From NCBI RefSeq assembly GCF_009870825.1, contig NZ_WTWY01000008.1, positions 1 to 64,000 on the forward strand: a stretch of 64,000 bases of DNA. The letters run 5' to 3'. This stretch comes from Paenibacillus sp. USDA918EY. GTDB lineage: Bacteria > Bacillota > Bacilli > Paenibacillales > Paenibacillaceae. The translations under genes were made by a program, and so were the position numbers. This document shows, piece by piece, positions 42,616 through 51,044 of this stretch; the first letter of the stretch is position 1, and each line of letters opens with the position of its first letter. Below the pieces are notes generated by a model, which saw only the letters and a program-made list of their open reading frames with translations, ran no database searches and had not been told where the DNA came from.

Positions 42616-43167
42616 ATGGAAACGACCGTTTGCCCATGGTGCCAGACGGAAATCGTCTGGGACGAGGAAATTGGACCTGAAGATGCTTGTCCATACTGCC
42701 AAAACGAATTGAAGGGGTATCGGACGCTGAGCATCCAGCTCGGGGAAGAGGAAGAAGAGCCCGCGGAGCATGAGGAATGGGAAGACGAAGGCGGCGATGA
42801 CGACGCGGCGTATTGGGGACAAGAGGATATGCGGCATAATCTTCCCCCTTCTATCCGTACGCTGGATAAATTCGAAGAGAGCCATGATTTGATGAATTAC
42901 GAGGAAACCGTGGAAAAAATATTGGATGAGCAGGAGGAAGTGCCGGAATGTCCGAAATGCCGCGACTACATGATTTTGGCCGGCACCCAGCAGATTACAG
43001 GGGACAGCTTTGCGCCGGCGCAGTTCAGCGCGATGAAGTCGCCTGTCATTCAGCCTCCTTTCCGGGTCAATATGTATATTTGCACGGGATGCTTCCATGT
43101 TGAAACCAATTTGTCCGAAGAAGACCGGCTGCGCATGGTGGACCATTTGAGCCGCGGCAACGCTTAA
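42616..43167 (+). CDS. Zinc-ribbon protein of unknown function
   Basis: A 183-residue acidic protein with two separate Cys pairs at each end: CPWC and CPYC near the N-terminus (TTVCPWCQTEIVWDEE, ACPYCQNEL) and CPKC plus CTGC in the second half. The middle is a run of Glu and Asp (GEEEEEPAEHEEWEDEGGDDD). Two zinc ribbons are likely. Start ATG 42616 is preferred because GAGGAG lies nine bases upstream; ATG 42610 is too close. It is probably cotranscribed with the DUF350 gene and the 26-residue peptide. I do not recognise a named family. Confidence 0.7.
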   Translation: METTVCPWCQTEIVWDEEIGPEDACPYCQNELKGYRTLSIQLGEEEEEPAEHEEWEDEGGDDDAAYWGQEDMRHNLPPSIRTLDKFEESHDLMNYEETVEKILDEQEEVPECPKCRDYMILAGTQQITGDSFAPAQFSAMKSPVIQPPFRVNMYICTGCFHVETNLSEEDRLRMVDHLSRGNA

Positions 43168-43266
43168 CCGCTCATGGACCCTGAATGCACATGATTTTTT
43201 AAATGATATTCCTCCCTTTGGGGTATGTTAAGACCGAACATGTCCGGCGATCCAAAGGGGGGACTT

Positions 43267-44487
43267 ATGAAAACGAAGGCACATTTGAACCGCCAATCGC
43301 TGCTACTCTTGGCCGTGAACGGGTTGATCGTGCTGGCGGGCGCCCTTTCCGGCACCTTTTTGAACGTGTATCTATGGAAAAGCAAACAGGATTACGCGAT
43401 GATCGGCTGGTTTACCGTCGCCCAACAGGTGGCTATCGGGCTTACCTTTTGGCTTGGCGGCAAGTGGGTGAAAGAATACAACAAGATGAACGCCCTGCGT
43501 GCAGGCATCGTTCTTTCGGGGCTGTTTTATCTGCTGGTGTTATGGGCAGGGCCGAACGCGGTACGTTGGATCTGGCCGCTGGGGCTGCTGCTTGGCATTG
43601 CAATGGGACTCTTTTGGCTTTCGTTCAACGTCGTTTATTTCGAAGTGACCGACCGGGTCAACCGGGATTTGTTTAACGGCTGGGTCGGGCTTCTCGGTTC
43701 GGTCACCGGCATCGTCGGCCCCTGGTTTTCGGGGCTGCTGATTACGTGGCTTAAGGGCGATCGGGGATACAGGGTCGTGTTTACGATCTCGCTGGTGATT
43801 TACGGCCTTTGCGTCTTCCTTAGTTTTTTTCTGAAAAAAAGGGAGAGAGGCAGCGGCTACAGCTGGGCGGAGCCCATCAGCCAGCTGCGCAGCAAAGGGA
43901 ATCCGTGGCGGTGGATGACGCCGGGGCTTGTGGCCCAAGGCGTACGCGAAGGGGTTTTCGCCTTCCTGATCGGCCTGCTCGTGTTCGTGGCGACGAAGCA
44001 GGAATCGAAGCTGGGACAATTTACGCTGATTACGTCAGCGATATCGCTTCTGACTTATTGGGTTGCCGGGAAGTGGTTCAAACCCAAATTCAGAAGTCCG
44101 GGGATGCTTGTCGGAGCCCTGCTGCTGTGGATTGTCATTCTCCCGCTGTTGTGGAAAAACGGCTACGGTACCCTGCTGGCGTTCGGGATCGGGACGGCGG
44201 TGTTTATGCCGCTGTATATTTTGCCGATCACCGCGGCGGGGTTCGACTTGATGGGCAGGAGCGACGAAACGGTAGAAAAACGGGTCGAGCTGGTCGTCCT
44301 GCGCGAGCTGAGCCTGATGGTCGGGCGGCTGCTCGGAACCTTTATTTTCATCGCCGTGCTGATGGTCAGCAGGACGCCGCTCACCATCACCATGCTGATG
44401 CTTGTTCTCGGCGCATCGCCGATTGTCAGCTGGGTGTTCGCCCGCAAGCTGCTGAAGGCGGAAAAGTCGGCCGTAACAAATAAGTAG
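43267..44487 (+). CDS. MFS transporter
   Basis: A 406-residue membrane protein with about 12 spans. The N-terminal half begins SLLLLAVNGLIVLAGALSGTFLNVYLWK and carries a short basic loop LGGKWVKEYNKMN in place of the classic MFS motif A. The middle has a charged loop KKRERGSGYSWAEPISQLRSKGNPWR. It resembles YybO/YttB-like drug or peptide efflux proteins, but no substrate motif is clear. ATG 43267 follows AAAGGGGGGAC; an in-frame ATG at 43225 has no site. It stands alone with a terminator after it. Confidence 0.8.
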   Translation: MKTKAHLNRQSLLLLAVNGLIVLAGALSGTFLNVYLWKSKQDYAMIGWFTVAQQVAIGLTFWLGGKWVKEYNKMNALRAGIVLSGLFYLLVLWAGPNAVRWIWPLGLLLGIAMGLFWLSFNVVYFEVTDRVNRDLFNGWVGLLGSVTGIVGPWFSGLLITWLKGDRGYRVVFTISLVIYGLCVFLSFFLKKRERGSGYSWAEPISQLRSKGNPWRWMTPGLVAQGVREGVFAFLIGLLVFVATKQESKLGQFTLITSAISLLTYWVAGKWFKPKFRSPGMLVGALLLWIVILPLLWKNGYGTLLAFGIGTAVFMPLYILPITAAGFDLMGRSDETVEKRVELVVLRELSLMVGRLLGTFIFIAVLMVSRTPLTITMLMLVLGASPIVSWVFARKLLKAEKSAVTNK

Positions 44488-44504
44488 TAATATGGTATTT
44501 TTGG

Positions 44505-44544
44505 AACCCTCGGGGTGACGCTGAAAAAGCGCCCCGGGGGTTTT
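44505..44544 (+). terminator. Terminator of the MFS gene
   Basis: AACCCTCGGGGTGACGC pairs with GCGCCCCGGGGGTT (one bulge), then TTTTC. Confidence 0.8.
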
Positions 44545-44588
44545 CTTGTGTCTATAGCATTGGGGGGTTATTTTCCGTTGTGAAATTT

Positions 44589-44630
44589 AAGGTTGCTGTA
44601 AGGTTGGGATTAAAATGCTGTAAGGTTGGG
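44589..44630 (+). promoter_or_regulatory. Phased direct repeats ahead of the YxdLM-like operon
   Basis: AAGGTTG occurs at 44589-44595, 44600-44606 and 44622-44628, offsets of 11 and 22 bp; the last two are part of a 15-bp repeat TGCTGTAAGGTTGGG. One- and two-turn spacing is typical of OmpR-family regulator sites. A -10-like TAAT lies near 44685. Confidence 0.6.
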
Positions 44631-44742
44631 GCTTTAAAATTAGGTTTGTGATGGTGAGTAAGCTCTTACGTCAAACGCCTTCATAATAGCGGTACCTCGC
44701 ACAAAGTAAAGATCAAAGATTATTCATTTAAGGAGTAACCAA

Positions 44743-45510
44743 ATGAAAACCATACTGCAAGCAAAAAACGTAAACAAAACCTTTGGCACAAAAGGAAACC
44801 TATATACGGCGCTGCAAAACATCAACCTGAGCATTGAAGAAGGGGAGTATGTCGGCATCATGGGCCCGTCCGGGGCGGGGAAATCGACGCTGCTGAACAT
44901 CTTCTCGACCATCGATACGCCGACCTCCGGCGAAATCACGATCGACGGGCAAAACATCGTTGCCATGAACGAGGAGAAGCTGTCCGATTTCCGTCGGAAT
45001 AAACTCGGGTTTATTTTTCAGGACTACAATCTGCTTGATACGTTGACGGTCAAGGAAAACATCCTGCTCCCGCTGGCCTTATCCAAAGTCCCGGCAGCCG
45101 AAATCGAAAAGCGGGTTGAGGAAATCGCCGATACGTTCGGCATTCGCGAGATTCTCGATAAGTACCCGTACCACATTTCGGGGGGACAAAAGCAGCGTGC
45201 GGCGGCATCGCGGGCGATCGTGTCGAATCCGAGCCTGATTTTGGCGGACGAGCCGACCGGCGCGCTCGATTCGAAATCGGCGACCGGGCTGCTGGAAAGC
45301 TTGAGCAAGCTGAACCGGCACAATCAAGCGACCATCCTGATGGTTACGCATGACGCTTATGCCGCGAGCTTCTGCAAGCGGGTCATTTTCATCAACGACG
45401 GCCGGCTGTTCAAGGAGCTTCATAAGGAAGGCATGACGAGACAAGCATTTTTCGGACAGATTCTTGAGGTATTGGCGACGCTCGGAGGTGGGCATCATGA
45501 CGCTGTTTAA
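44743..45510 (+). CDS. ABC transporter ATPase (BceA/YxdL type)
   Basis: A 255-residue ATPase with Walker A GPSGAGKST, Q-loop FQDYNLLD, signature ISGGQKQRAAASRA and Walker B LILADEPTGALDS. The FQDYNLLDTLTVKENILLPL segment is typical of the MacB/BceA group that pairs with FtsX-type permeases and acts in peptide antibiotic resistance. AAGGAGTAACC precedes the ATG. Its last 14 bases overlap the permease gene. Confidence 0.92.
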   Translation: MKTILQAKNVNKTFGTKGNLYTALQNINLSIEEGEYVGIMGPSGAGKSTLLNIFSTIDTPTSGEITIDGQNIVAMNEEKLSDFRRNKLGFIFQDYNLLDTLTVKENILLPLALSKVPAAEIEKRVEEIADTFGIREILDKYPYHISGGQKQRAAASRAIVSNPSLILADEPTGALDSKSATGLLESLSKLNRHNQATILMVTHDAYAASFCKRVIFINDGRLFKELHKEGMTRQAFFGQILEVLATLGGGHHDAV

Positions 45511-47428
45511 GATCGCCGGGAAAAACATCCGGAAAAATTTCACGAATTATTTTCTTTATTTCGCATCGATGATTTTCAGCATCGTCATTTACTTTACGTT
45601 CGTGTCCTTGAAATACGACAGCACCATCGCATCCGCATCGGAAGGATCGCAGAAGATCAGCTCGGCGTTCAGCGGGGCGGCGGTCGTATTGATCGTTTTC
45701 GTGGCGGTGTTCATCTGGTATTCGAATTCGTTTTTCACACGGAAGCGCAAAAAAGAGGTCGGGCTGTATTCGCTGCTTGGCGTCCGTAAAAAACAGATCG
45801 GGCGGATGCTTTTTTACGAGAATTTCCTGATGGGCATTCTGGCCCTGATCGTCGGAATTGCGCTTGGATCGGTGCTGAGCCGGTTTTTTGTCATGATTTT
45901 GATGAAGGTGATGGGTTATTCCGTTGTGGCGAATTTCTCCATTTCTCCGGCTGCCATCTTGAATACGTTCCTGGTGTTCATGATCATCACGCTGATCACG
46001 TCGGTCCAAGGCTATCGCCTGATCTATCGTTTCAAGCTGATCGAGCTGTTCAAGGCAGACCAAGAGCGTGAGAAAGAACCAAAGTCTTCCGTGATCATTG
46101 CGTTATTATCCGTGGCACTTATCGGGTTCGGCTATTGGCTTGCGCTGCAAAACTTGCTTACGTCCAAGGCATGGGCGGCGATGGGCTTCATGCTGACTCC
46201 GCTCGTTATACTGATCTCGGTCATCCTGGGCACATACCTGCTGTTTAACACGTTAACCGTTACGCTGTTGAAGATGGCCCGAAAACACAAAAAAAGCTAC
46301 TGGCGCGGACTGAACCTGATCGGGACTTCCCAGCTGCTGTACCGGATGAAAGGCAACGCGCGGACACTGACGATCATCGCCGTGCTGAGTGCAACGACGC
46401 TGACGGCGGTCGGAACCGCGTACAGCATCTATTACAACAACCGGACGAACGCGGCGGTTGCGAATCCGAACAGCTATATGTTTATCGGGGTGGACAGTAA
46501 GGCCGCAGGAAAAGCCGATAAGGCGATCGAGCAGGCTGCGGGGCATAAAGTGCTTTACCATGAGTCCATTCCTCTCCTTGAGGTAGATGCGGACACCTCC
46601 GGCCTGAATCATGCTCAAGGATCAGATGAGCAGTCGTTTACCGTCTTATCAAACCGCGAGTTTAACCGGTTGGCCAAGCTTCAGGGGCGGGACGATGCCG
46701 TAAGCCTTGAAGGCAGCGAAGCCGCGGCGCTCGAGCCGGGCTATATAGAAGGCATTTCGCCGGAGTACGTCGATTCGTCGATCAAGCTGAAGGGAAAAGG
46801 CATCAATAAAACCATCCGATTCAAAGCATTAAAAAATTACAGCGTGCTGAATCTTGGATCGGTCTATTCCACCATTGTCATCAGCGACGACATGTTTGCG
46901 GAGCTTAAGCCGAATGCCAAGGCCATGGCTGTTGAAGCATACGGCATCACGCATCAGGACAAGGCGAAGGAGCTGACGAAGCAGCTGGAAGTCATTTTGC
47001 CTGAGAAAGCTAAGCTTTCAAGCTTTTACAGCGATTATTCGCGGGGAATGGAATCTTCCGGCCTCTTGATGTTTATGGGTGGATTCCTCGGACTCGTGTT
47101 CCTGGCGGCAACAGGCAGCATCATTTACTTCAAGCAGCTGACGGAAGCCGGGAGCGACAAAGCCCGTTATGCGATTTTGCATAAAATCGGCGTCAAAAAA
47201 CGGGAAATCCGCAAATCCGTCGCCAAACAGGTACTGTTCATCTTTGCCCTGCCGCTTGCTTTCGGCATCGCCCACTGCGCCGTCGCCCTGTCGGCTTTAT
47301 CGAAGCTGTTGATGACCAACCTGGTCGTGCCTGTCGTGAGCTGCATGGGTGTCTATGTGTGCATTTACCTGATCTATTACTTCTTGACCGTGCGTGCGTA
47401 CTGCAAAATCGTTACCAATACAAAATAA
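45497..47428 (+). CDS. ABC transporter permease (BceB/YxdM type)
   Basis: A 643-residue permease with about ten spans and one large extracytoplasmic domain (about 310-510) between the seventh and eighth, the layout of the BceB family. N-terminus TLFKIAGKNIRKNFTNYFLY and the motif RKRKKEVGLYSLLGVRKKQIGRML are characteristic FtsX-like elements. GGAGGTGGG precedes ATG 45497. With the ATPase it would release or sense cationic peptides and pass flux information to a kinase. Confidence 0.92.
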   Translation: MTLFKIAGKNIRKNFTNYFLYFASMIFSIVIYFTFVSLKYDSTIASASEGSQKISSAFSGAAVVLIVFVAVFIWYSNSFFTRKRKKEVGLYSLLGVRKKQIGRMLFYENFLMGILALIVGIALGSVLSRFFVMILMKVMGYSVVANFSISPAAILNTFLVFMIITLITSVQGYRLIYRFKLIELFKADQEREKEPKSSVIIALLSVALIGFGYWLALQNLLTSKAWAAMGFMLTPLVILISVILGTYLLFNTLTVTLLKMARKHKKSYWRGLNLIGTSQLLYRMKGNARTLTIIAVLSATTLTAVGTAYSIYYNNRTNAAVANPNSYMFIGVDSKAAGKADKAIEQAAGHKVLYHESIPLLEVDADTSGLNHAQGSDEQSFTVLSNREFNRLAKLQGRDDAVSLEGSEAAALEPGYIEGISPEYVDSSIKLKGKGINKTIRFKALKNYSVLNLGSVYSTIVISDDMFAELKPNAKAMAVEAYGITHQDKAKELTKQLEVILPEKAKLSSFYSDYSRGMESSGLLMFMGGFLGLVFLAATGSIIYFKQLTEAGSDKARYAILHKIGVKKREIRKSVAKQVLFIFALPLAFGIAHCAVALSALSKLLMTNLVVPVVSCMGVYVCIYLIYYFLTVRAYCKIVTNTK

Positions 47429-47441
47429 GGAGTGAACGGGA

Positions 47442-47810
47442 ATGAAAAAAGGGATTATCGCTTTAGCCGTCGTTTTGATCGTTTTGGTCGGATTCGTCGT
47501 ATTCATCCAAAACGTGAATTTGAACCGAATCGGTGCGGAGCAATATTACGTGCAGATTAACCAAGACGGAAAGAAAATAGAAGATAAGTCGGACGGTGGA
47601 CAGAAGTATGTTTCTTACGAATACGCCCTGGAGGGCTTTGATTCTAACGGGAAGGAAAAAAACCTGACCTTTAGAGCATTCAAAGAACTGCGCAAAGATG
47701 CGTACCTGCGAATCTATGTGAAGGGGGATGGAGTCAGCTCCTACCAGGAGGTGCAGGCCGCGGAACTGCCCGAGGGGGCAAAACGGAAGCTGGAGACTGC
47801 CGGGAAATAG
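47442..47810 (+). CDS. yxeA: YxeA family exported protein
   Basis: A 122-residue protein with an N-terminal signal or anchor (GIIALAVVLIVLVGFVVF) and the family pattern EQYYVQINQDGKKIED, YEYALEGFDSNGKEK, FRAFKELRKDAYLRIYVKG. YxeA (DUF1093) proteins lie next to YxdLM transporters in Bacillus subtilis, as here. The fold is an OB-like small exported domain; function is unknown. AAGGAGTGAACGG precedes the ATG, 13 bp after the permease. Confidence 0.88.
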   Translation: MKKGIIALAVVLIVLVGFVVFIQNVNLNRIGAEQYYVQINQDGKKIEDKSDGGQKYVSYEYALEGFDSNGKEKNLTFRAFKELRKDAYLRIYVKGDGVSSYQEVQAAELPEGAKRKLETAGK

Positions 47811-47841
47811 GTACCTGTACCGCCTGAGACATAAATTAGGG

Positions 47842-47949
47842 TTTTGCAAAATTCGATTCCTGCCGCTCCAGGGTACAATGTATAGGCGAATTAAAGCGTT
47901 TCGCTCTATATATTGCTGATTGGAAGTCACTTTCTGGACTTTTGCAAAA
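47842..47949. repeat. Two TTTTGCAAAA palindromes before the M1 peptidase gene
   Basis: TTTTGCAAAA occurs at 47842-47851 and 47940-47949, flanking a TACAAT -10-like box at 47874-47879. They may be regulator sites in the 183-bp gap. Confidence 0.4.
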
Positions 47950-47993
47950 TCCTCAAATAAATATCTTATTTCTGGATCAAGGGAGAGAAACCG

Positions 47994-50195
47994 ATGAAAA
48001 AAACTGTTTTTAAAACCGTATCCCAAAAAACGCTGGCTTATTCGCTCGCATTTACGCTTGCGGCTTGCCCGCTGGCAAGCGCCGGTCATGTTCTGGCCGC
48101 GCCGGCAGCGGCATCCGCGGATTCCGTAGAGGCTGCGCAGGCGCATGCCCAAGCCCAAGTCGCGTACCGGATTAACGCTAGGCTCGACGAAAAAAATATG
48201 CGCATCCAAGGGAGCGAAACCGTTACCTACCGGAACACATCCAAAGATGCGCTGCGGAAGATCGTCTTCCATACGTTTGCCGATGCCAACCGGTCCAAAG
48301 CGACCCAAACGTCGATGTTTGAGCAAAACAACGAGGAGATCCGGAAGGAAAATCCGCAGAAGAAGCCGGAAGATTTTCTTGGCGGCATCTACATTCGCAG
48401 CGCGGCGGCTAACGGACAACCTTTGGTTTTTTCAAACAGCAATCAGGCTCTGACCGTTGAATTGAAGCAGGAGCTAAAGCCTGGGGAAGCGGTGACGGTT
48501 GAAATCGGTTTTGAGGTGAAAATTCCTTTCGGCATGCAGCGCCTGTCCTACTACAAAGACATCGTCAATGGCGCTCATTGGTTCCCGGTCATGTCGGTCT
48601 ACGACGAGAACAAGCATGAGTGGGACAACAAGCCGTACAGCAAGACCTTCGAAACCGACTATTACGATTCATCCGATTTCGAAGTTCATATTAACGTGCC
48701 GGAAGCCTATCAAGTGCTGATGCCGGGAACGATCACCACGCAGGCGGACCCGAAAGAGCCCGGCCGGAAAGTCGTTACCGCCGTTGCCGACAACACCCGG
48801 GAGCATGTCTTTTTTGCCAGCCCGAATTATAAGGTGGAGAGCGTAACGCGTGACGGCCTGACGATTGAATATTATTATTTCGACAATATGCCGGACAAGA
48901 AAAAAATCGTCGATGAATACATCGACACCGCTTTTAAGGCTATTCAATTTTTCAGTGAAAAGTACGGGAAATATCCTTACTCTGAGTTCCGGATCGCGGA
49001 GTCGTACGTAGAGGGTGTGGCGGTCGAGTTTGCCCGGGTCATCCAAATGGGGCAAATCCGGCCGAATAGCGACCCGGCGCATGATACCACATTCGTGCAC
49101 GAGATCGCCCATCAATGGTTCCATGCCTTGATCGGCAACGATTCGGAGAAAGAGTCGTTTTTGGACGAAGGGTTTGCCGATTTTTCGATGGTGTATTTTG
49201 CGGAAAAACAAGGCGATAAGCTGAACGGGTTCAAATCGATCCAAATCGATGATTGGTCTTATTTAGACAAGCCGATCGCCTCAAACAATACGGAAGCGGG
49301 GGACGAGGCCAACCCGGTCTTTTATAAAAAAGGACGCCAGGCCATCTACCAGCTGTACCGCATGGTGGGCGAGGACAAATTCGATGCGTTCATGCAGGAA
49401 TATTTCAAGCGGTACGCGCACAAAAACGCGACGATCAGCGGGTTGCTGCACACCATCCAGGATACGCTAGGAGAGGAAGCGCGAAAGGAAATGGACAAAG
49501 CGCTGCATGATCCGCAGTTTGCTCTAAAGCCCGAATACCGATTGTCTGAGGCGGAAGAAGCGGCTTATTGGCGTGAACAGTTTAAAACCTCGTACCGTTC
49601 TTCCCTGTCCCAAATTCCGAATCTTCCGGCGGAAACGATGAGCCGCATCATGGATAAGGCGCTGCAGGGCGAACCGCTGACGATCGTGATGGGTGATCAG
49701 GCTGGCAGCAAAGCGAAAAAGCAACAGCAGACGATCTTGGCACAGCTTGAAGGGACTCTTGGGATCATGGGCATTCCATGCGAGGTCATTTCCGACCGGC
49801 AAACACTCAAGAAAAAGCTGAAAAAGGAGCTCGGAACGAGCAATATCATCGCCATCGGCAGCGCGAAAACGAACGGACTCATCCAGGCGCTCAAACCCGG
49901 CATCATGCAGAAATCGAAGGCCATCGGCTTCGACTGGAAAAGCCGGATGAACCAAACAGCTTCTTCAGGCGCTTATGTCATCAAACATCCGTATAATCAA
50001 AATCGCCTGCTCCTGCATTTTTTCTGGAACGGTGACGCCCTGAGCGACAACGCGGTCGAGCCGTTTGCGGAGCAAATGCTGAAAGCACTCAACTTTAGCA
50101 CCGACTTTTATCAGTATTACGTTTTGAACAAAACAGGCCACGTCGCAACAGATAGAAAGATCGCTAACCCGATAGCGAAATTATTCGGCGAATAA
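47994..50195 (+). CDS. Exported M1 family metallopeptidase
   Basis: A 733-residue protein with a signal peptide (residues 1-35, ending near VLAAPAAA). The zinc site is HEIAHQW (His369, Glu370, His373) with the third ligand Glu392 in DEGFADF, the spacing of the M1 aminopeptidases. The exopeptidase motif GxMEN is not standard: GVAVEFARV stands in its place, as in many Bacillales paralogues. It would act at the cell surface or outside. AGGGAGAG precedes the ATG. It lies behind the YxdLM-YxeA genes, so degradation of antimicrobial peptides is a reasonable, unproven, idea. Confidence 0.88.
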   Translation: MKKTVFKTVSQKTLAYSLAFTLAACPLASAGHVLAAPAAASADSVEAAQAHAQAQVAYRINARLDEKNMRIQGSETVTYRNTSKDALRKIVFHTFADANRSKATQTSMFEQNNEEIRKENPQKKPEDFLGGIYIRSAAANGQPLVFSNSNQALTVELKQELKPGEAVTVEIGFEVKIPFGMQRLSYYKDIVNGAHWFPVMSVYDENKHEWDNKPYSKTFETDYYDSSDFEVHINVPEAYQVLMPGTITTQADPKEPGRKVVTAVADNTREHVFFASPNYKVESVTRDGLTIEYYYFDNMPDKKKIVDEYIDTAFKAIQFFSEKYGKYPYSEFRIAESYVEGVAVEFARVIQMGQIRPNSDPAHDTTFVHEIAHQWFHALIGNDSEKESFLDEGFADFSMVYFAEKQGDKLNGFKSIQIDDWSYLDKPIASNNTEAGDEANPVFYKKGRQAIYQLYRMVGEDKFDAFMQEYFKRYAHKNATISGLLHTIQDTLGEEARKEMDKALHDPQFALKPEYRLSEAEEAAYWREQFKTSYRSSLSQIPNLPAETMSRIMDKALQGEPLTIVMGDQAGSKAKKQQQTILAQLEGTLGIMGIPCEVISDRQTLKKKLKKELGTSNIIAIGSAKTNGLIQALKPGIMQKSKAIGFDWKSRMNQTASSGAYVIKHPYNQNRLLLHFFWNGDALSDNAVEPFAEQMLKALNFSTDFYQYYVLNKTGHVATDRKIANPIAKLFGE

Positions 50196-50270
50196 TAATA
50201 GAGTCTCTGGCCAATACACCCGTTTCAATATATGGTTATAGTAATGGAAGGGCGGGGAAGATGATTACTG

Positions 50271-50300
50271 AAGACTCGGCAGTTTAGCTGCCGGTCTTTT
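50271..50300 (+). terminator. Terminator ahead of the OmpR-type regulator gene
   Basis: AAGAC-CGGCAG arms pair with CTGCCG-GTCTT around TTTAG, then five T's; it lies 30 bp before the regulator start. Confidence 0.8.
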
Positions 50301-50330
50301 TCCCTATCTGCAGAAAGGAGATCGAACCGA

Positions 50331-51044
50331 TTGCCGCTAAGTCAGAAAATATTGATCGTGGACGATGAAGAAGATATTTTGAAGCTCCTGAAAACGGTGC
50401 TGATCAAGGAAGGATTTGAGCACGTACATACCGCCGCTACGGCGAACGAAGGCTGGCTTCAGTTTCAGGACAAGCAGCCCGACCTTGTCATTCTGGACAT
50501 TATGCTGCCGGACGGCGAAGGGTATGACGTATGCAAACAAATCCGCAGCGTTTCGAACGTGCCGATTTTCTTTTTGTCGGCCAAAACCGAGGAAATCGAT
50601 AAAATACTTGGTTTTGCCATCGGCGGCGACGATTATATTACCAAACCGTTCAGCCCGAAGGAAGTGGCTTACCGGATCAAGGCCCGTTTCAGAAGAACGG
50701 AGGTTGCCCCGGATGAAGATAAGAACCAGCACGAACTGAAGGCAGGCCCGTTTGAGCTTGACGAACAAAAATTCGAACTGAAGAAAAACGGCGAAATCAT
50801 CGAGTTGAAACCGAAAGAGCTCGGCCTCTTGACCTATTTGCTAAAGCACCCGAACCGGATTATAAGCAAGGAAAGTCTATACGAGCAGGTCTGGGGAGAG
50901 GAATCCTTCGGTTATGACAACACGGTTATGGTTCATATTCGGCGGCTGAGGGAAAAAATCGAGGAGGATCCTTCCAACCCGCAATATCTGGTGACCGTAA
51001 AGGGACTGGGATATAAGTTTGCCTTGGAGGAACCGGCCCGATGA
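50331..51044 (+). CDS. OmpR-type response regulator
   Basis: A 237-residue regulator with receiver (Asp56 in LVILDIMLPDGEG; conserved Lys near YITKPFSP) and a winged helix (LKPKELGLLTYLLKHPNRIISKESLYEQVWG). TTG 50331 is the start, with AGAAAGGAGA upstream. It overlaps the kinase gene by four bases. It probably binds the phased repeats at 44589 and controls the YxdLM-like operon, in analogy with yxdJK-yxdLM-yxeA of B. subtilis. Confidence 0.92.
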   Translation: MPLSQKILIVDDEEDILKLLKTVLIKEGFEHVHTAATANEGWLQFQDKQPDLVILDIMLPDGEGYDVCKQIRSVSNVPIFFLSAKTEEIDKILGFAIGGDDYITKPFSPKEVAYRIKARFRRTEVAPDEDKNQHELKAGPFELDEQKFELKKNGEIIELKPKELGLLTYLLKHPNRIISKESLYEQVWGEESFGYDNTVMVHIRRLREKIEEDPSNPQYLVTVKGLGYKFALEEPAR

